Program-made: the position numbers and the translations under genes | Assembly (NCBI GenBank): GCA_963281255.1 | Contig: OY725506.1 | Coordinates: forward strand, 2,027,001-2,091,000 | Origin: Aphrocallistes beatrix | Taxonomy: Eukaryota; Porifera; Hexactinellida; Sceptrulophora; Aphrocallistidae | Reading direction: 5' to 3' | DNA length: 64,000 nucleotides | Notes under the pieces: generated by a model | Database searches by the model: none | Told to the model about the DNA's origin: nothing | The model's input: only the letters and a program-made list of their open reading frames with translations | Shown here: positions 32,243-43,299 of the stretch, piece after piece | Layout of the letters: each line of letters opens with the position of its first letter | Position numbering within the stretch: position 1 is the first letter of the stretch

Positions 32243-33690
32243 CGATACCGCAGGCGAAAATGGATTGGAATTGAATAACAGTACACGATGAAAAAAGAGA
32301 GCTAAAAAGATGTTGAGCATGGATACATATCTCCCTCCTTCTAGAAATACTTACGCATTCCATCCCGCCTTTGATTCTTATTTCTAGTTTTTGATATAGT
32401 GCTTCAAAGTCGGTTTTTTCGTTTTTCGCTAGCACATTCTAAAGGATAGACACACGGTCACTCGAAATAAAGTTTAGGACATGCCAAGCAAACAAATGCT
32501 CCCAAAGTCGATTCATAGATAGTTTATCAAATTTGCTATCACAAAGGACCACAAAAAAATTAAATGACAAATTTTGCAAATTGTATGTGTTTGAAAAAAA
32601 AGTATCACCATAACCTTCAAAACGTCGATTTTTCTAATAAATCAACTAGTTTCAAGATAGAGTGGACCCACATTCATCGCAGAATGAGATGAAACAACTC
32701 TTGAAATTATCAAATCTCCATTTCAAACCAACTTTATAATTTTAAAGTCACAAGATATCGGGATTTTAAATTGAAATGTTAAGTAAGATTAATGCAAAAT
32801 GAGTTAAGAAATAAAGATATTCACAGGCATTTATTCGCAATTATACTGATGATTTAGAACATACAAAGCGCTACCCTTAAATGCGATGCGCGGCTGATGG
32901 ACACTTTGTGTCAGCCGGGAGCGACAAAAGGGCGACTGGGATCACATCAATTAATTAGAAGGTAGATAACATCAGTAAATACGTATGTTTACTTTACAAA
33001 CGATATCACTCGTAAAATCATAAATTTTCCCAAATATTCAATTTTTGATGCGTAATGATGACGTCATAACAGAGTAATCATTTTTTTGATGAGAGTTGTA
33101 TCGAATATGAGATATATCAATACACACATTCAATTAAAACCTCAGCCTTCTATCGCCTAAAATATCCGAGTTATAGTTGAAAAACTAAAATTTCTAATTA
33201 TAAGAAAGGTGACAATTACGTCATAATTCCATGGTGAGTCGACATATTTTGTCTGAGCTCACAACTTAGTGGATTCATAGTCAAAATACTCCAACATGCA
33301 AAAATCAGCTTTCTGTGCCTGGCAGTTTCTTCAATTAATCCGTTACACATATATATATATATATATAAATAAATATGCATTCATCGAGTTTTAATAGTAT
33401 AAGGATCCCAACTAATAAACTTTTGCGGAAATAGCAAATGTACACTGAAAATCAACAAATTTCCTTGCCTTTAACCCTGAATGTTTTGAGATAATTTTGA
33501 ATAATAATTCATATTTCTAGCCTTCAAGGCATAATCCATTATTTTAGAATGAATTAAGAGCCTCTAAAAAGTATAGTAGACTGTTAGAACGAGAGTCTAT
33601 AACTTTTGGTTCCAAGTTATGATTTTTAAAATATGCTGCGTCATTACATGATAAAGATCTAAAACTTTTCATAGGATGTAGTGTTTGAAG
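32243..33690 (+). mobile_element. TTAA-A 5'-part copy (A6), split by a bZIP-B repeat
   Basis: Begins after TTAA (32239-32242) with CGATACCGCAGGCGAAAA and follows A1 to about its position 1130, ending near 33690. It is interrupted by the bZIP-B copy at 32882-33406. Diverged, so older than A4. Confidence 0.75.
32882..33406 (+). repeat. bZIP-B repeat inside TTAA-A
   Basis: The head is truncated at 'gcgatgcgcggctgatgg'. Hairpin 'tggacactttgtgtcagccg', CRE at about 33058-33066 and tail 'tcatcgagttttaatagt' are present. Confidence 0.8.
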
Positions 33691-33855
33691 TTTTGTGCGG
33701 AATGCTTATTACAGTAATAAAGATCAATCAAGTGGGTATGTGTCCGCAAGCCGCGCGGTAGCGCAAGTGCGCGAAGAATCTTTAAGTATGCGAATTTAGA
33801 AAAAGGTTAATTCCATTTCAAAACAGATCGACTTGAAATCTAAAGTAAAATTCAC

Positions 33856-33968
33856 CTGATTTAATAATCTGTGTGGAATATTCATTAGAGCTCTCCATTG
33901 ACGGTTCAAAAATTGATTCATTGCAAATTTCATTAGCATTAGCTTCAGGGTGATCTTCATGCAGTTGA
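33856..33968 (-). CDS. START-domain protein, middle (linker) exon
   Basis: 113-base exon in the minus sense: acceptor 'gttcccttggtag' (AG at 33969-33970) and donor G|GTGAAT (33855-33854). It starts with one base and ends with one base of split codons. This fits both the two-base end of the exon at 54363-54641 and the two-base start of the exon at 16453-17138. The encoded piece, QLHEDHPEANANEICNESIF then EPSMESSNEYSTQIIKS, is acidic and Ser/Asn-rich, as expected for a linker between two START domains. The exon call rests on splice signals and phase only; the peptide itself has no known domain. Confidence 0.6.
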
Positions 33969-34822
33969 CTACCAAGGGAACGTAGAGAGCAAAAAATAAA
34001 TATTTTAGAGAAATATAAATAAGTAATACAGTAAATATTAATATACATTTAAGTAATCACGTGTGTAAAACGAAACGAAATTAAAAAAATGTTGAGTTAA
34101 AGATTTATAACCCCATGCATGCTATATGTTCTCAGGGGGTTCACAATCTGTATGAAGTGCTAAACTAACTGATAATTGCTGACTGATGTGAATGCAGCAT
34201 ATGTGTGTGTATATTAATAGCATGTTTACAGATAAAAACTAGGCTATCAATAGACAAGAAAGACAGTATTTAACTTTACATTTAGCAAAAATATTTGTTT
34301 ATACGTACTTCTATAAATTCAACCTTCAATTTTGCCATCAATTTCAATACAAACGGTTTTTATGGGCGTGCATAGCGCAGTTAGGGAACATCCCGCATTC
34401 ACAAAGTCGCTTGCGTGCACACATTGAATATAGGAATTCAGATTTACATTAGGAGCATCTGATATTGATTATTTTCACTAATCCATAATGGGTTCCATCT
34501 ATATATCTAGTGTTCTTTATATATCTCAGTTATATCATTATTTTATTGGAGAAATTGAAATATCGAAACCTCATTTTAACATATACATTTGAGGAATTTA
34601 ATATACACTAAATTTCTACTTACGAATAAAAAACGGTTTAGTCAATTTTGAAACCAAAATTCTATTAGAGAATTGGTGACAACAATGCAATAATTAATTC
34701 TGTGATTCAAGTTATCGATAAATGCAAAACTTTGTGAGACTTTTATTAATTAAAATTAAACAAAACCATTTTATTCTAAAAACAATCAATTTTGAATTGA
34801 GAGTTAGATAAAATCATAAAAT
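33969..34822. other. Intronic AT-rich sequence
   Basis: No repeat family or coding frame recognised; lies in the presumed second-last intron region of the START gene. Confidence 0.4.
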
Positions 34823-35080
34823 TTAACCAGCAATTATCCTGCGTGGATATTGAAGGGCTAAGTTTGTAAAACTGTTTGATGATGAGGCTGGCAAAGCTGG
34901 CAAGCAGCGAGCAGCTGAGAGGTATAGTATGCTTCGGTTTGGTAATATTTTAGAGCTACATACAAAAAGTTGAGTTTCGAGGAGGGGATGTAGCGCGCGA
35001 CTAATAATTTCCAAGGAAGATTTGAAAGAGATTTACTACAAAGCATACAGCGAATTCTGTCATGGAGGGAGGTTTAGAAT
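34823..35080 (+). pseudogene. Unidentified coding-like remnant
   Basis: The plus strand reads KLFDDEAGKAGKQRAAERYS, FGNILELHTKS, then SKEDLKEIYYKAYSEFCHGG before stops. The composition is protein-like (charged, with an aromatic-rich end) and higher in GC than its surroundings, but I do not recognise the family. It may be a piece of a transposon gene. Stops lie at about 34973 and 35075. Confidence 0.35.
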
Positions 35081-35922
35081 GTGTTGATATTTATAAGTAC
35101 ATAACCAAACATTACTTGTTCGATCGTAAAATTATTTTACTACATGCCGGAAAAGATGGGGACGATTATTACGAAAAATTATTATCTACCAGCCAATCAT
35201 CCGTTTATCTGTTGGCCAGGGTGCACATGCAAACCTTGTGAATTTACGAATGATGAATCTGTGGGGATAGTATAAAGATCCAATCTTATTAGCGTGTAGG
35301 GACTAGGGTCCTACAAGCATATGTGGGTGATCATAAAAGTGACTTCTGATGGGCTTGCATTTACGATTGGGACTAACATAATTTCAACTTGTTTAACTCA
35401 AATATGAGCACAAGTAATAAACCATTAAACCAGTACACATGGTACTAAACGCACATGTTCGTCAGAAAGGCAGCCCAACTTGAACTAGAAGGTTTTACTT
35501 ATTAATACATGGCCGAGCAAGAATAACTTTTCAGACATAAAATGGCCACGTCCCATATGGTTCAAAACCTTTGTTTCAGTTTTTGGACAATCTTTTTGTA
35601 TGTTATGTAAAATGAAGAATTTTGCTTTTGCTAATTGTATATAGTTTAACCATCCTTCGCACCAGCCAAGCAATCTTGTATCCAAAGTTCCCGCATGAAA
35701 ATTAAATCATAGAAATTTGAAGGATATCATATATAAAGTTACTTCATTGGAGGTGGCGGTATATGTGAAGCATCTAGTTGAAAATAATGAAAAATGATAT
35801 TATTTATTAATATCGGGGAAGCACCAAGACCTTAGATTAGAGTTAGAACAGACAATCTATCTGAAGAGGGGGGACATGATGAAGGTATCCCCCAACACAG
35901 ATAGTCGACCATACTGTATTAT
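35081..35922. other. Unannotated spacer
   Basis: The frame on the minus strand at 35485-35685 has no recognisable domain. Otherwise AT-rich and featureless. Confidence 0.35.
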
Positions 35923-36934
35923 TTAGGTCATTTCAAAAGTACCGATCACTATTGATTTTTGACACCTAGTGTATATATCTAATGCACCAATTAATATAAT
36001 CCAGATAGCATTACCCATTGTCTCCTAATATCTAATAGAAATTTTAAGATAGCATAAGTATTTTTCTTACAATCATCATTTCAATCTTGTCAGTTTTGGC
36101 TACTTATACATTTATGGCTTCAAAATCGTCAATTTCTGAGCAAGAGCAAAGGACGTATATCAAGTTTTGTTCTCTGCTAAAAGATTCGAACAAGAATATC
36201 CACAATGATCTCGTGAAAGTTTGTGGAGATCAAGCACTTCCTTATTCCACGGTTAGAAAATGGGCACAACTATTCAGAGAGGGAAGAAACAGCATTGAAG
36301 ATGAGCCTCGGATTGGTGGGTCTAAATCTGTAACATGTGACCCTCAATTGAGTTAGTTTGTGAATTTCTTCGAAAAGACCCTACTCTATTGAAGAGATTT
36401 CTAAGTATACGGATATCTCAACGGGAAGTATTTACCGCATTCAGAAGGAAGATCTCGGAGTAAGGAAGGTTTGCGCTCGGCGGGTGCCGTATTTGCTTGT
36501 AGAGGCCCTGATGAAATAGAGGGTAGAATGTTGTGAAAATCTTCTACACGAAATTTTGATGTAAGGCGACTCTATGAGATGGTAACCATAGATGAAACTT
36601 GAATTTACTATTCACAACCTAAATCCAACGAAAAATCTAAGTGTTGGCTGCATCCGGGCGAACCCCGACCTAAATAAACGCGTCCAGATTTCAGTGCCAA
36701 GAGGGTAATGTCCGCAATTGCATTTGACGCCTACGGCCCAGTTGCTCAGGTTTGCGTTCCGAAGGGCCAGAATGTTACTGGATACTTTTATTGCACTCAT
36801 GTGCTGGCAGAAGTCAGTAAACAGTACACAGAGCGTCGGCCGAGAACTGGTCCTCGTGGAATAAAACTTCTACATGACAATGCCAGTAGCCATAAAACTA
36901 AACAAGTCGCCGCTTATTATGAACACCTTGGGGA
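35923..36934 (+). mobile_element. Mariner element, 3'-truncated
   Basis: Begins near 'taggtcatttcaaaagtacc', which resembles mariner ends, and carries a mariner transposase relic. It stops abruptly at about 36934, where pogo-like sequence starts, so the right terminus is missing. Confidence 0.7.
36117..36934 (+). pseudogene. Mariner transposase relic
   Basis: Likely start at MASKSSISEQEQRTYIKF. The N-terminal helix-turn-helix is clear: KVCGDQALPYSTVRKWAQLF then GRNSIEDEPRIGG (usual form F..GR.siedd.RsGRP). Later blocks include TGSIYRIQKEDLGVRKVCAR, the region around the first catalytic Asp (decayed), VCVPKGQNVTGYFYCTHVLA and LLHDNASSHKTKQV, the second catalytic Asp motif (HDNA..H). The third acidic motif is beyond the truncation. 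Several stops and frame changes (about 36355, 36520-36600, 36700) make it inactive. Confidence 0.82.
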
Positions 36935-37058
36935 CCAAAAAGTCCGTTCATAATAGAGAGACTTCATATTAAGCGAACTCGACCTAATACAAATCCTATG
37001 GAACCTGTTGAATTGGGACCAGAGTTAGTTCATAATAAACGAATGTTCATATTAAGCG
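36935..37058. repeat. Pogo-type MITE fragment
   Basis: 'ggaccaaaaagtccgttcat', 'aatacaaatcctatggaacc' and 'cataataaacgaatgttcat' match the complement of the element at 62819-62999. Confidence 0.6.
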
Positions 37059-38503
37059 AATTGTAGTTGAAATTTGTGTGTGTTTTTATCACTTGTACAA
37101 TATATTAGAAGTATTTGTACAAGTACTAATAATCTTCGTTTTTTCAAATATTGTAGAACGATTATCTACTTAATTTCTTTAGTTATCAATATGCCTAGCT
37201 TTCTATTGACAAAATAATTAATATATTGTTCTGTTTATACACATAGCATGGCAACGTTTCGTTACCATCCAAAACTTGTCAAATGTGGTTTCTAATTCGG
37301 GATCAAATTTCACCTGCACAACTTTGCATATAATTAAGTATTGTAATAGTAATCCATCTAAGGGTTCAGTTTATTTCGCATAGCATGGCAAGTTTATGTT
37401 GTTATGTAAAACATGCCAAATACGGTTTCTATTTCGGGATCAAGTTCTGGCTGCACTACTTTGTATATAATGAAGGATTGTCATAAGTATTGTAATAACA
37501 TTTTTTAATAACATTGTAATAACATTGTCATAAGTATTGTAATAACACTTTGGTATCGTCGTATAATTATGCGAAAACTGTAATTATTGATAATTCAGAT
37601 TTATATAATTTGTTCTTGTCTAAAGCAATATGGATATTCCAGGGTGTTCTGTTGGTATAATTTTATACGAAAATTGCCACAAAACGAAATATGTTAGAAA
37701 ACAATTCCTTAAAAAATATCTGATCTCGATAATGATGCAATACATCTTTTGGAGATCAGTGCTGGTCACATCTTTACACTAGAAATCGATGCAATCTGTC
37801 TTCATCATGAACAAGTTTATATCTCAAAGTAGTCCAGTTGGCAGTTAGCTTGCTGTGACCCGTGGCAGTTGCACAACAAAAAAATAGTACAAATACCTTA
37901 AAACTCTGAATACTTACTTCATTAGCAGACGCTCTAAACAAAATCATCCCAACAACAAATGAGTTTACTATAAAGCCAGGTCAAAAGTTGTGCTATCAAT
38001 GCTTCGATAAATTTTCTTTGTTGAATTTAAAAAATTTCACTTAGCAATGAAATTAATTGGATTGCTATAAAAATTAATTCATTATCTGCAAAGTAGTGCA
38101 GCTGGAATTCGATCCCGAAATAGAAACCGTATTTGGCATGTTTTACATAACAACATAAACTTGCCATGCTATGCGAAATAAACTGAACCCTTAGATGAGT
38201 TACTATTACAATACTTAATTATATGCAAAGTTGTGCAGGTGAAATTTGATCCCGAATTAGAAACCACATTTGACAAGTTTTGGATGTAACGAAACGTTGC
38301 CATGCTATGTGTATAAACAGAACAATACTCGTATATTAATTATTTTGTCAATAGAAAGCTAGGCATATTGATAACTAAAGAAATTAAGTAGATAATCGTT
38401 CTACAATATTTGAAAAAACGAAGATTATTAGTACTTGTACAAATACTTCTAATATATTGTACAAGTGATAAAAACACACACAAATTTCAACTACAATTCG
38501 CAC
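37059..38503. repeat. 1.4-kb fold-back element with doubled arms
   Basis: Left arm (37059 to about 37460) starts 'gaattgtagttgaaatttgt'; right arm (about 38095-38503) is its inverted copy, with only scattered differences. The central spacer is about 630 bases. Within each arm a unit of about 125 bases ('agcatggcaa...gtttctatttcgggatcaa...gctgcactactttg') occurs twice in tandem. No coding frame. Terminal duplications are not obvious. Confidence 0.85.
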
Positions 38504-39137
38504 AACTGGAGAAAGTATATCTATATAATTGTAGGACTAAGAAATAGAAACAAATATCAATTATTTCAGAGTTCTTCATTCGTAAGCATCAGGAAAATTT
38601 GATAAAAATTAAAATTTGGAATGATTTAAGATAGGTTGGAATTTAACAGTCAAATAACTGATGTAAGCCATGAAATTTACCAGGAAGATTGTACATATAT
38701 AGAGCAAAATTAAAAAGTAAATGGGCAAATTCTAAACCATTGGAGACATGAAGAATTATTATTTTGAAATTTTTTTGATAAATTGATGAAAATATATGTT
38801 TAGATAATAATTATATCTATACTAGGCAATAAAAATACCCAATTTAGCTAAGAATATTAGGTAACTAGTATATGATTAACAACCAGTAAAAAAACTCGAC
38901 ATCTAAGTTAAGAATTGAAAGATATATGTCAAATTTGATTAAGGGGCCTCTAAAACAAAAGTGTCCGAACTATGAATATCGTCAAATTTTGAAATGGCTA
39001 TAATTATAAAACCAAAAGGTATTGAAAGCTGATATTGTGCAAATGATCATGCACTAATATGCAAAACTTACAGGCAAAATTACAAGAATTTCTGAGATGC
39101 TCGACGTGGAACAGTTGGTTGAATTGGAATGGAATGA
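38504..39137. other. Unannotated AT-rich spacer
   Basis: No gene, repeat match or terminal repeat recognised. Confidence 0.4.
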
Positions 39138-39457
39138 CCCTATTTTGTTTGGATTTTATTTGCCCATTCTTTTAAATCTTTGTGTTATATAATATCCAAA
39201 GGTGCCAAAACAATGTTAAGGTCCATATCATTAAAAAAATATCAAATAAGTTAAAAACTAATTGGTAAATGAGTATAAAACCTCCAATAATTTTTCAATT
39301 TTTATTAACGCTAAACTTTAGGGGGTTATCTCACAAAAAATAAAAAAAAATACCGTCCAAATAGTGCTATCAGATGGTAGACCGATCAGTAACACAATGA
39401 AATTAGCAATAAAAAATTTTTTTTTACGCCAGGCAATGTTTTTCGAGGGCGGTATCC
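39138..39457 (+). mobile_element. TTAA-A right-end fragment (A7)
   Basis: Matches the last 320 bases of ORF-less copies, including the deletion junction 'gtagaccgatcagtaacaca', and ends at TTAA (39458-39461). Confidence 0.85.
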
Positions 39458-39759
39458 TTAATACTGACTGGCATTACAGTTCCACAAACATACAAGTTAT
39501 ATCCGGACCAGTTTATGCATCATTGTCCACAATTTGTACATAATTAATTGGACCATCCAATTCTGAATTTGTAATAATTGAACATAACTAGAATTTCAAT
39601 GAGATTTGAAATGTATTCTGATAATTATTTGTGTTCTTATACTGTCTATCATGTAATTATACTAGAGATCAAATTCCTACCGTAAAGCTTCTCGTTTATT
39701 TAATTGCTTTAATAAATGGTTTAAAGTTTATTCTAGAATTATTTATTGATTCTAGGATT

Positions 39760-40045
39760 TCAAAAGCTTTCACGAACAAATGAATATCAATAATCTAAAG
39801 ACAACCGCTTATCATCCACAATCTAATGGATTAGTTGAATCTCAAAACATCAGTAGCTATGAATCATTATTATTATTATATAATAGATAAATGTAATGAA
39901 TGTTGTTAACTTAATCGAATCAAAATTATTTAAGTAAATCAACAAAATGATGAATGAAAAGATACTGAATGGTCAGACAAACTTCAACCAGGCGTTTTTG
40001 CAGCCAATACGCGATTCAAAATTTAATTCACGTGAAATAATGAAG
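39760..40045 (+). mobile_element. LTR-retrotransposon integrase fragment (fossil)
   Basis: Contains the integrase motif TTAYHPQSNGLVE and, further on, a second short integrase-like stretch. No LTRs or other genes are nearby. Broken. Confidence 0.6.
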
Positions 40046-40072
40046 TCTACAAATACTTTTGCCCGGGTAGTG
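40046..40072 (-). mobile_element. Tc1-like right terminus
   Basis: 'tctacaaatacttttgcccg' followed by ggtagtg, then TA (40073-40074). This is the inverted counterpart of the end at 29641. Confidence 0.5.
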
Positions 40073-40276
40073 TATGCTTTTGTATCCAGTAGAAATATTA
40101 CATCATATAATAATGAGCCATTGAAACCGTAGAAAATATTAATAAATAGTAGAATTTTAAGTACTTATACATGTAGATAATTGGGGACTTTATAATCAGC
40201 AAACTATGGTATTCCTAAATAGAAAACTCCTGATATTTCCTTAGGAACCAAAGTTGCTATTTGTAAAAAACATATA

Positions 40277-40345
40277 CAGTCAGGGTCGCATATCGGAAAC
40301 CACCAGGGGAACAAAAAATCTGTTAATAATAGATATACTACATTC
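40277..40345 (+). repeat. Pogo-type MITE end
   Basis: 'cagtcagggtcgcatatcgg' then 'gaacaaaaaatctgttaata' matches the complement of 62819-62999; preceded by TA. The other end was not found. Confidence 0.6.
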
Positions 40346-41046
40346 TAAAAGCCTTTCTATCGTCATAAAGATCGAATGGGTAAATGTACAAATTTATTAA
40401 GAAAATGCGGAAAAATAATATAATTGAATGAATCAGTAGTTAAAATTTATCTGTTTCTATCATGGTCCGGGGAAGAGCTGGGGTTATGAAATTGGCCCAC
40501 TATCCGATTCGAGTTTGACACACCTACACTAAGGCAATGTTGTTGATTGGTGGACTTGGATTAGGGATTGGTTAGATCAGTGAGTTTTCTGTAACTACAC
40601 ATATTAAGTAAATAATTATCAAATTACTTTCCTTTTATTAAATCTGAATGGTGTTTAGAAAGTCTTTAGAATTTTAAATATAGTGGACAAGTAGTAAGTA
40701 AATTAATAAATAACCAAGCAGAAATTATAAGTATAATTGGTAAGAAATGTGATTCACAGATAAAATGAGCATAGAGATAGTTTAGATAGTAGAGTAGAAG
40801 CGAGATATGATGATAGAGGTTGAATGTAACTCCGATGCGTTTTGAATAAGTGTCATTGTAGCCGTTAGTGTAGTTCCTCGATAATGATAATGATAAAGTA
40901 GAGATTTCATCCAGAAGGTTGTAGAAACAGAAGTGATAGGTCATGTCGGAGGATTTATCTATAAGAATATAATACAATAATTAGGTACAAAATTTGGTTC
41001 GAAATAATATTTGTAACGGGTGTAGAAGAGATAATTATCGGTACTA
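40346..41046. other. Unannotated spacer
   Basis: The minus-strand frame at 40666-40977 has no recognisable domain. Nothing else seen. Confidence 0.35.
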
Positions 41047-41316
41047 CAGGTTGTTTCAAAAGTCTTGGCACCTATTCTAATAGAGCTTCGAAAACAAACT
41101 TAGAAATCAAAAAATTATCAATTGGGCCGCTATATTAATATCACAATCATTCTAAGATAATGTAGTGATGCGTGTGAAATCGAACAAGGAAAGTGCTAGA
41201 ATTGAAAGGTGATTGATTATATTGGTTAATGAAATTCATAGTGAATGGAATTCAGCATGTTTTTTATGTTATATATGTTAAAATGTTCATGGAGCCAAAA
41301 CTTTTGAAACTCCTTG
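41047..41316. mobile_element. Mariner-type MITE
   Basis: Ends CAGGTTGTTTCAAAAGTC and, inverted, CAAGGAGTTTCAAAAGTT, flanked by TA (41045-41046, 41317-41318). 270 bp, non-coding. The 'tttcaaaagt' core is shared with the start of the mariner at 35923. Confidence 0.7.
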
Positions 41317-41322
41317 TAAAGC

Positions 41323-41464
41323 AGCAGTTCTGAACCTGGGGTATGCATAGCAGGTGAATTTTTAAAATTAAGCAATATATGAATGCAGTCCTTTCCAAAA
41401 CAAAACAAAACAAAAATGAGAGGGACACGTGAAACCTCTTGTTGACCCCAAGGGGTACCACTGC
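41323..41464. mobile_element. hAT-type MITE adjoining the mariner MITE
   Basis: Ends AGCAGTTCTGAACCTGGGG and, inverted, GCAGTGGTACCCCTTGGGG. The 8-bp flanks TGTAAAGC (41315-41322) and TGTAAAAC (41465-41472) differ at one base. Its left duplication overlaps the mariner MITE end, so it inserted later. Confidence 0.65.
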
Positions 41465-41472
41465 TGTAAAAC

Positions 41473-42007
41473 CTCAACAAATAGCTAGCAACTCTCGATA
41501 TCACTTTGTTTAATCAACCACAGTGGAAGACCCTAACGGAATTCGACGAACAATGGTTGGAAATACAATTGAGGGTGATCGCTTGGATTGTCAAAGGCGC
41601 CGAAAACTTTACCTCATTTATTAGATGCCACACTACGAATGTGAACTTCATCCATTCGAAGTATAACAAGGCGTTCACTATGGCTAAATTTAAAAGAAAT
41701 TTTCCTTCGAATTTGAAAGTAATCATCTCCAACACCCATAGTATTGTTTATACTAATGAAATTTCTCTCATGTGGTAAGATTAAGCAGTGAGATGACGCC
41801 TTTTAGAATTTATCAAATTTCAAAGTTGCCCAACTAAAAAGTGGAAAGAAATATTCAAAGATTCACTTTTTAAGATTGGTAATATTCATCAGCATCATTG
41901 AGGATGGTCTCAACTTGGCGAGTGTCATTTATGGAAATTCGCGAGGACGGAATTGTGATGTTTTTATTATCAAATGCAAGAGTTGTCACACATGAACTAT
42001 CCAACCG
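41473..42007. other. Unannotated spacer
   Basis: Open frames overlap on both strands at 41506-41778. The plus one (FNQPQWKTLTEFDEQWLEIQ) is protein-like but unrecognised. Confidence 0.3.
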
Positions 42008-42489
42008 TTTCGTATTTCGATTAAATTTCGTTTAGAAAGGCCAGAAAATAAACTAACTAAGGACTTTTTCTTCGTTGTCAGTTATGATTGTAGTTTAGGC
42101 AACGTTCTTTGTGATCCAAAGATAGTCTCTTAGCTTGGAATTTGGATTCAGATAGATAGGATGGAAGGTTGGGGAATGTACTGGGTACTGCAGTTTTATT
42201 AAGAGCAATTATATCTATGGTAATGTAACAGTACAAAGCCAGTCATTGTAGGTAATGGTTCTCTCGAATCTCGATGTCATCTGGTTTGAAATGTACCTAG
42301 ACGGTGAGTAGGAATGTAAATGTGACAATTAGAGAATGAAACATAATTATAGAAACTTACTCTCATTTACTTGTTTGCATCGTCGGAAATTGCTCTAATC
42401 CATTCTTCACGTGGTTTCAGATTTTCAGAGGTAGATTCTGCTTGACTTCTATAATTAGACTTGCAGTCTGGGGTAACACATGATGACAT
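42008..42489 (-). pseudogene. THAP-domain gene relic (P-like), minus-strand copy
   Basis: Starts at an ATG (42489) reading MSSCVTPDCKSNYRSQAEST, the C-x4-C start of a THAP zinc finger, followed by EEWIRAISDDANK. A donor-like GTAAAT follows at 42370, an intron of about 65 bases, an acceptor 'ttcctactcaccgtctag', and an exon with HFKPDDIE, VPSTFPNLPSYLSES and AKRLSLDHKER. The same exon-intron order occurs in the copy at 61607. THAP plus 'VPsiFPn.PSYLS' is typical of THAP9/P-type transposon proteins. The zinc-finger His region is damaged and later frames are broken. Confidence 0.7.
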
Positions 42490-42548
42490 TGTCGTTTCGA
42501 AAGAGTAAAATAATTTGTGTCAGGAGTGTTTCATATTAAGTTTAATTG

Positions 42549-42640
42549 GGTATATAATTTCATATACTCAAACGATCTTAGTTATTATGGTCTCTAGAGA
42601 TCGTGATGCGAATACTTTTAATCATTTTAAAAGATTTAGC
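42549..42640 (+). repeat. Fragment of the 765-bp TIR element
   Basis: 'catatactcaaacgatctta', 'gttattatggtc' and 'ttttaaaagattta' match 26470-26550. Confidence 0.75.
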
Positions 42641-42732
42641 ATAATCGAGCCAGGAACAATTTTGACTGATCTAACCAATCCCTAGTCCAAGTCCACTAAT
42701 CAGGACCATTGCCTTAGTGTATAGAATGCTAT

Positions 42733-43050
42733 GCCTTACTATTAAAACTGGGTTAATGTTTATTTGTTAACAAGAGCGCTTCGCTTGCTTGCGCTGCGGC
42801 AGGCGGACGCTTAATGTCCGCTGGAGGGTCCCTTCGGTCGCCTGGGGTCACATTGATTAATTATAAGGGAGATAACATCTCTAAATATGTCTGTCTTGCT
42901 GTTGAAATCGCCATCACTCTAAAAATCACCAAATTTGTCAATTTTTTAAAATTTGATGCGTAATGATGACGTCATCCATTAGAATTTTAGCCTTCTATCA
43001 CCTAAAATGGCTGAGTTATGGTCGCAAAACTGAAATTTCTAACTATAAAC
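42733..43050 (+). repeat. bZIP-B repeat with an inverted tail in front of its head
   Basis: Begins 'ccttactattaaaactgggt', the inverted complement of the family's usual tail, then 'ttaacaagagcgcttcgctt'. The body is shortened after the first CRE site (42966-42973) and truncated near 43050. This copy shows that the unit can be bounded by inverted repeats. Confidence 0.8.
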
Positions 43051-43299
43051 CGTTTTAAACATACTTTGACACATTATTAATATAATATTTTTGCGTAAAT
43101 CTATGCTATGAATGGGTTGATTTGTAAAATTTAAAAAATAATTCACGAAATGCTGAGCATTAATGCGTTGAAATGATTTTGATCAATTGATGCTATATCG
43201 TGAAAACTATAGTAACAACAGATTCAGATTTGAAATTATTCAATAGATAAGCAATATTATATTCCAATACTTTTGACCAGAAAATGCTCCTACTGTACA

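Noticed and set aside
29641-40072. A single 10-kb Tc1-like element between two matching termini
   Set aside because: The ends match, but the contents are many unrelated elements and host exon sequence; two separate relic ends are more likely.
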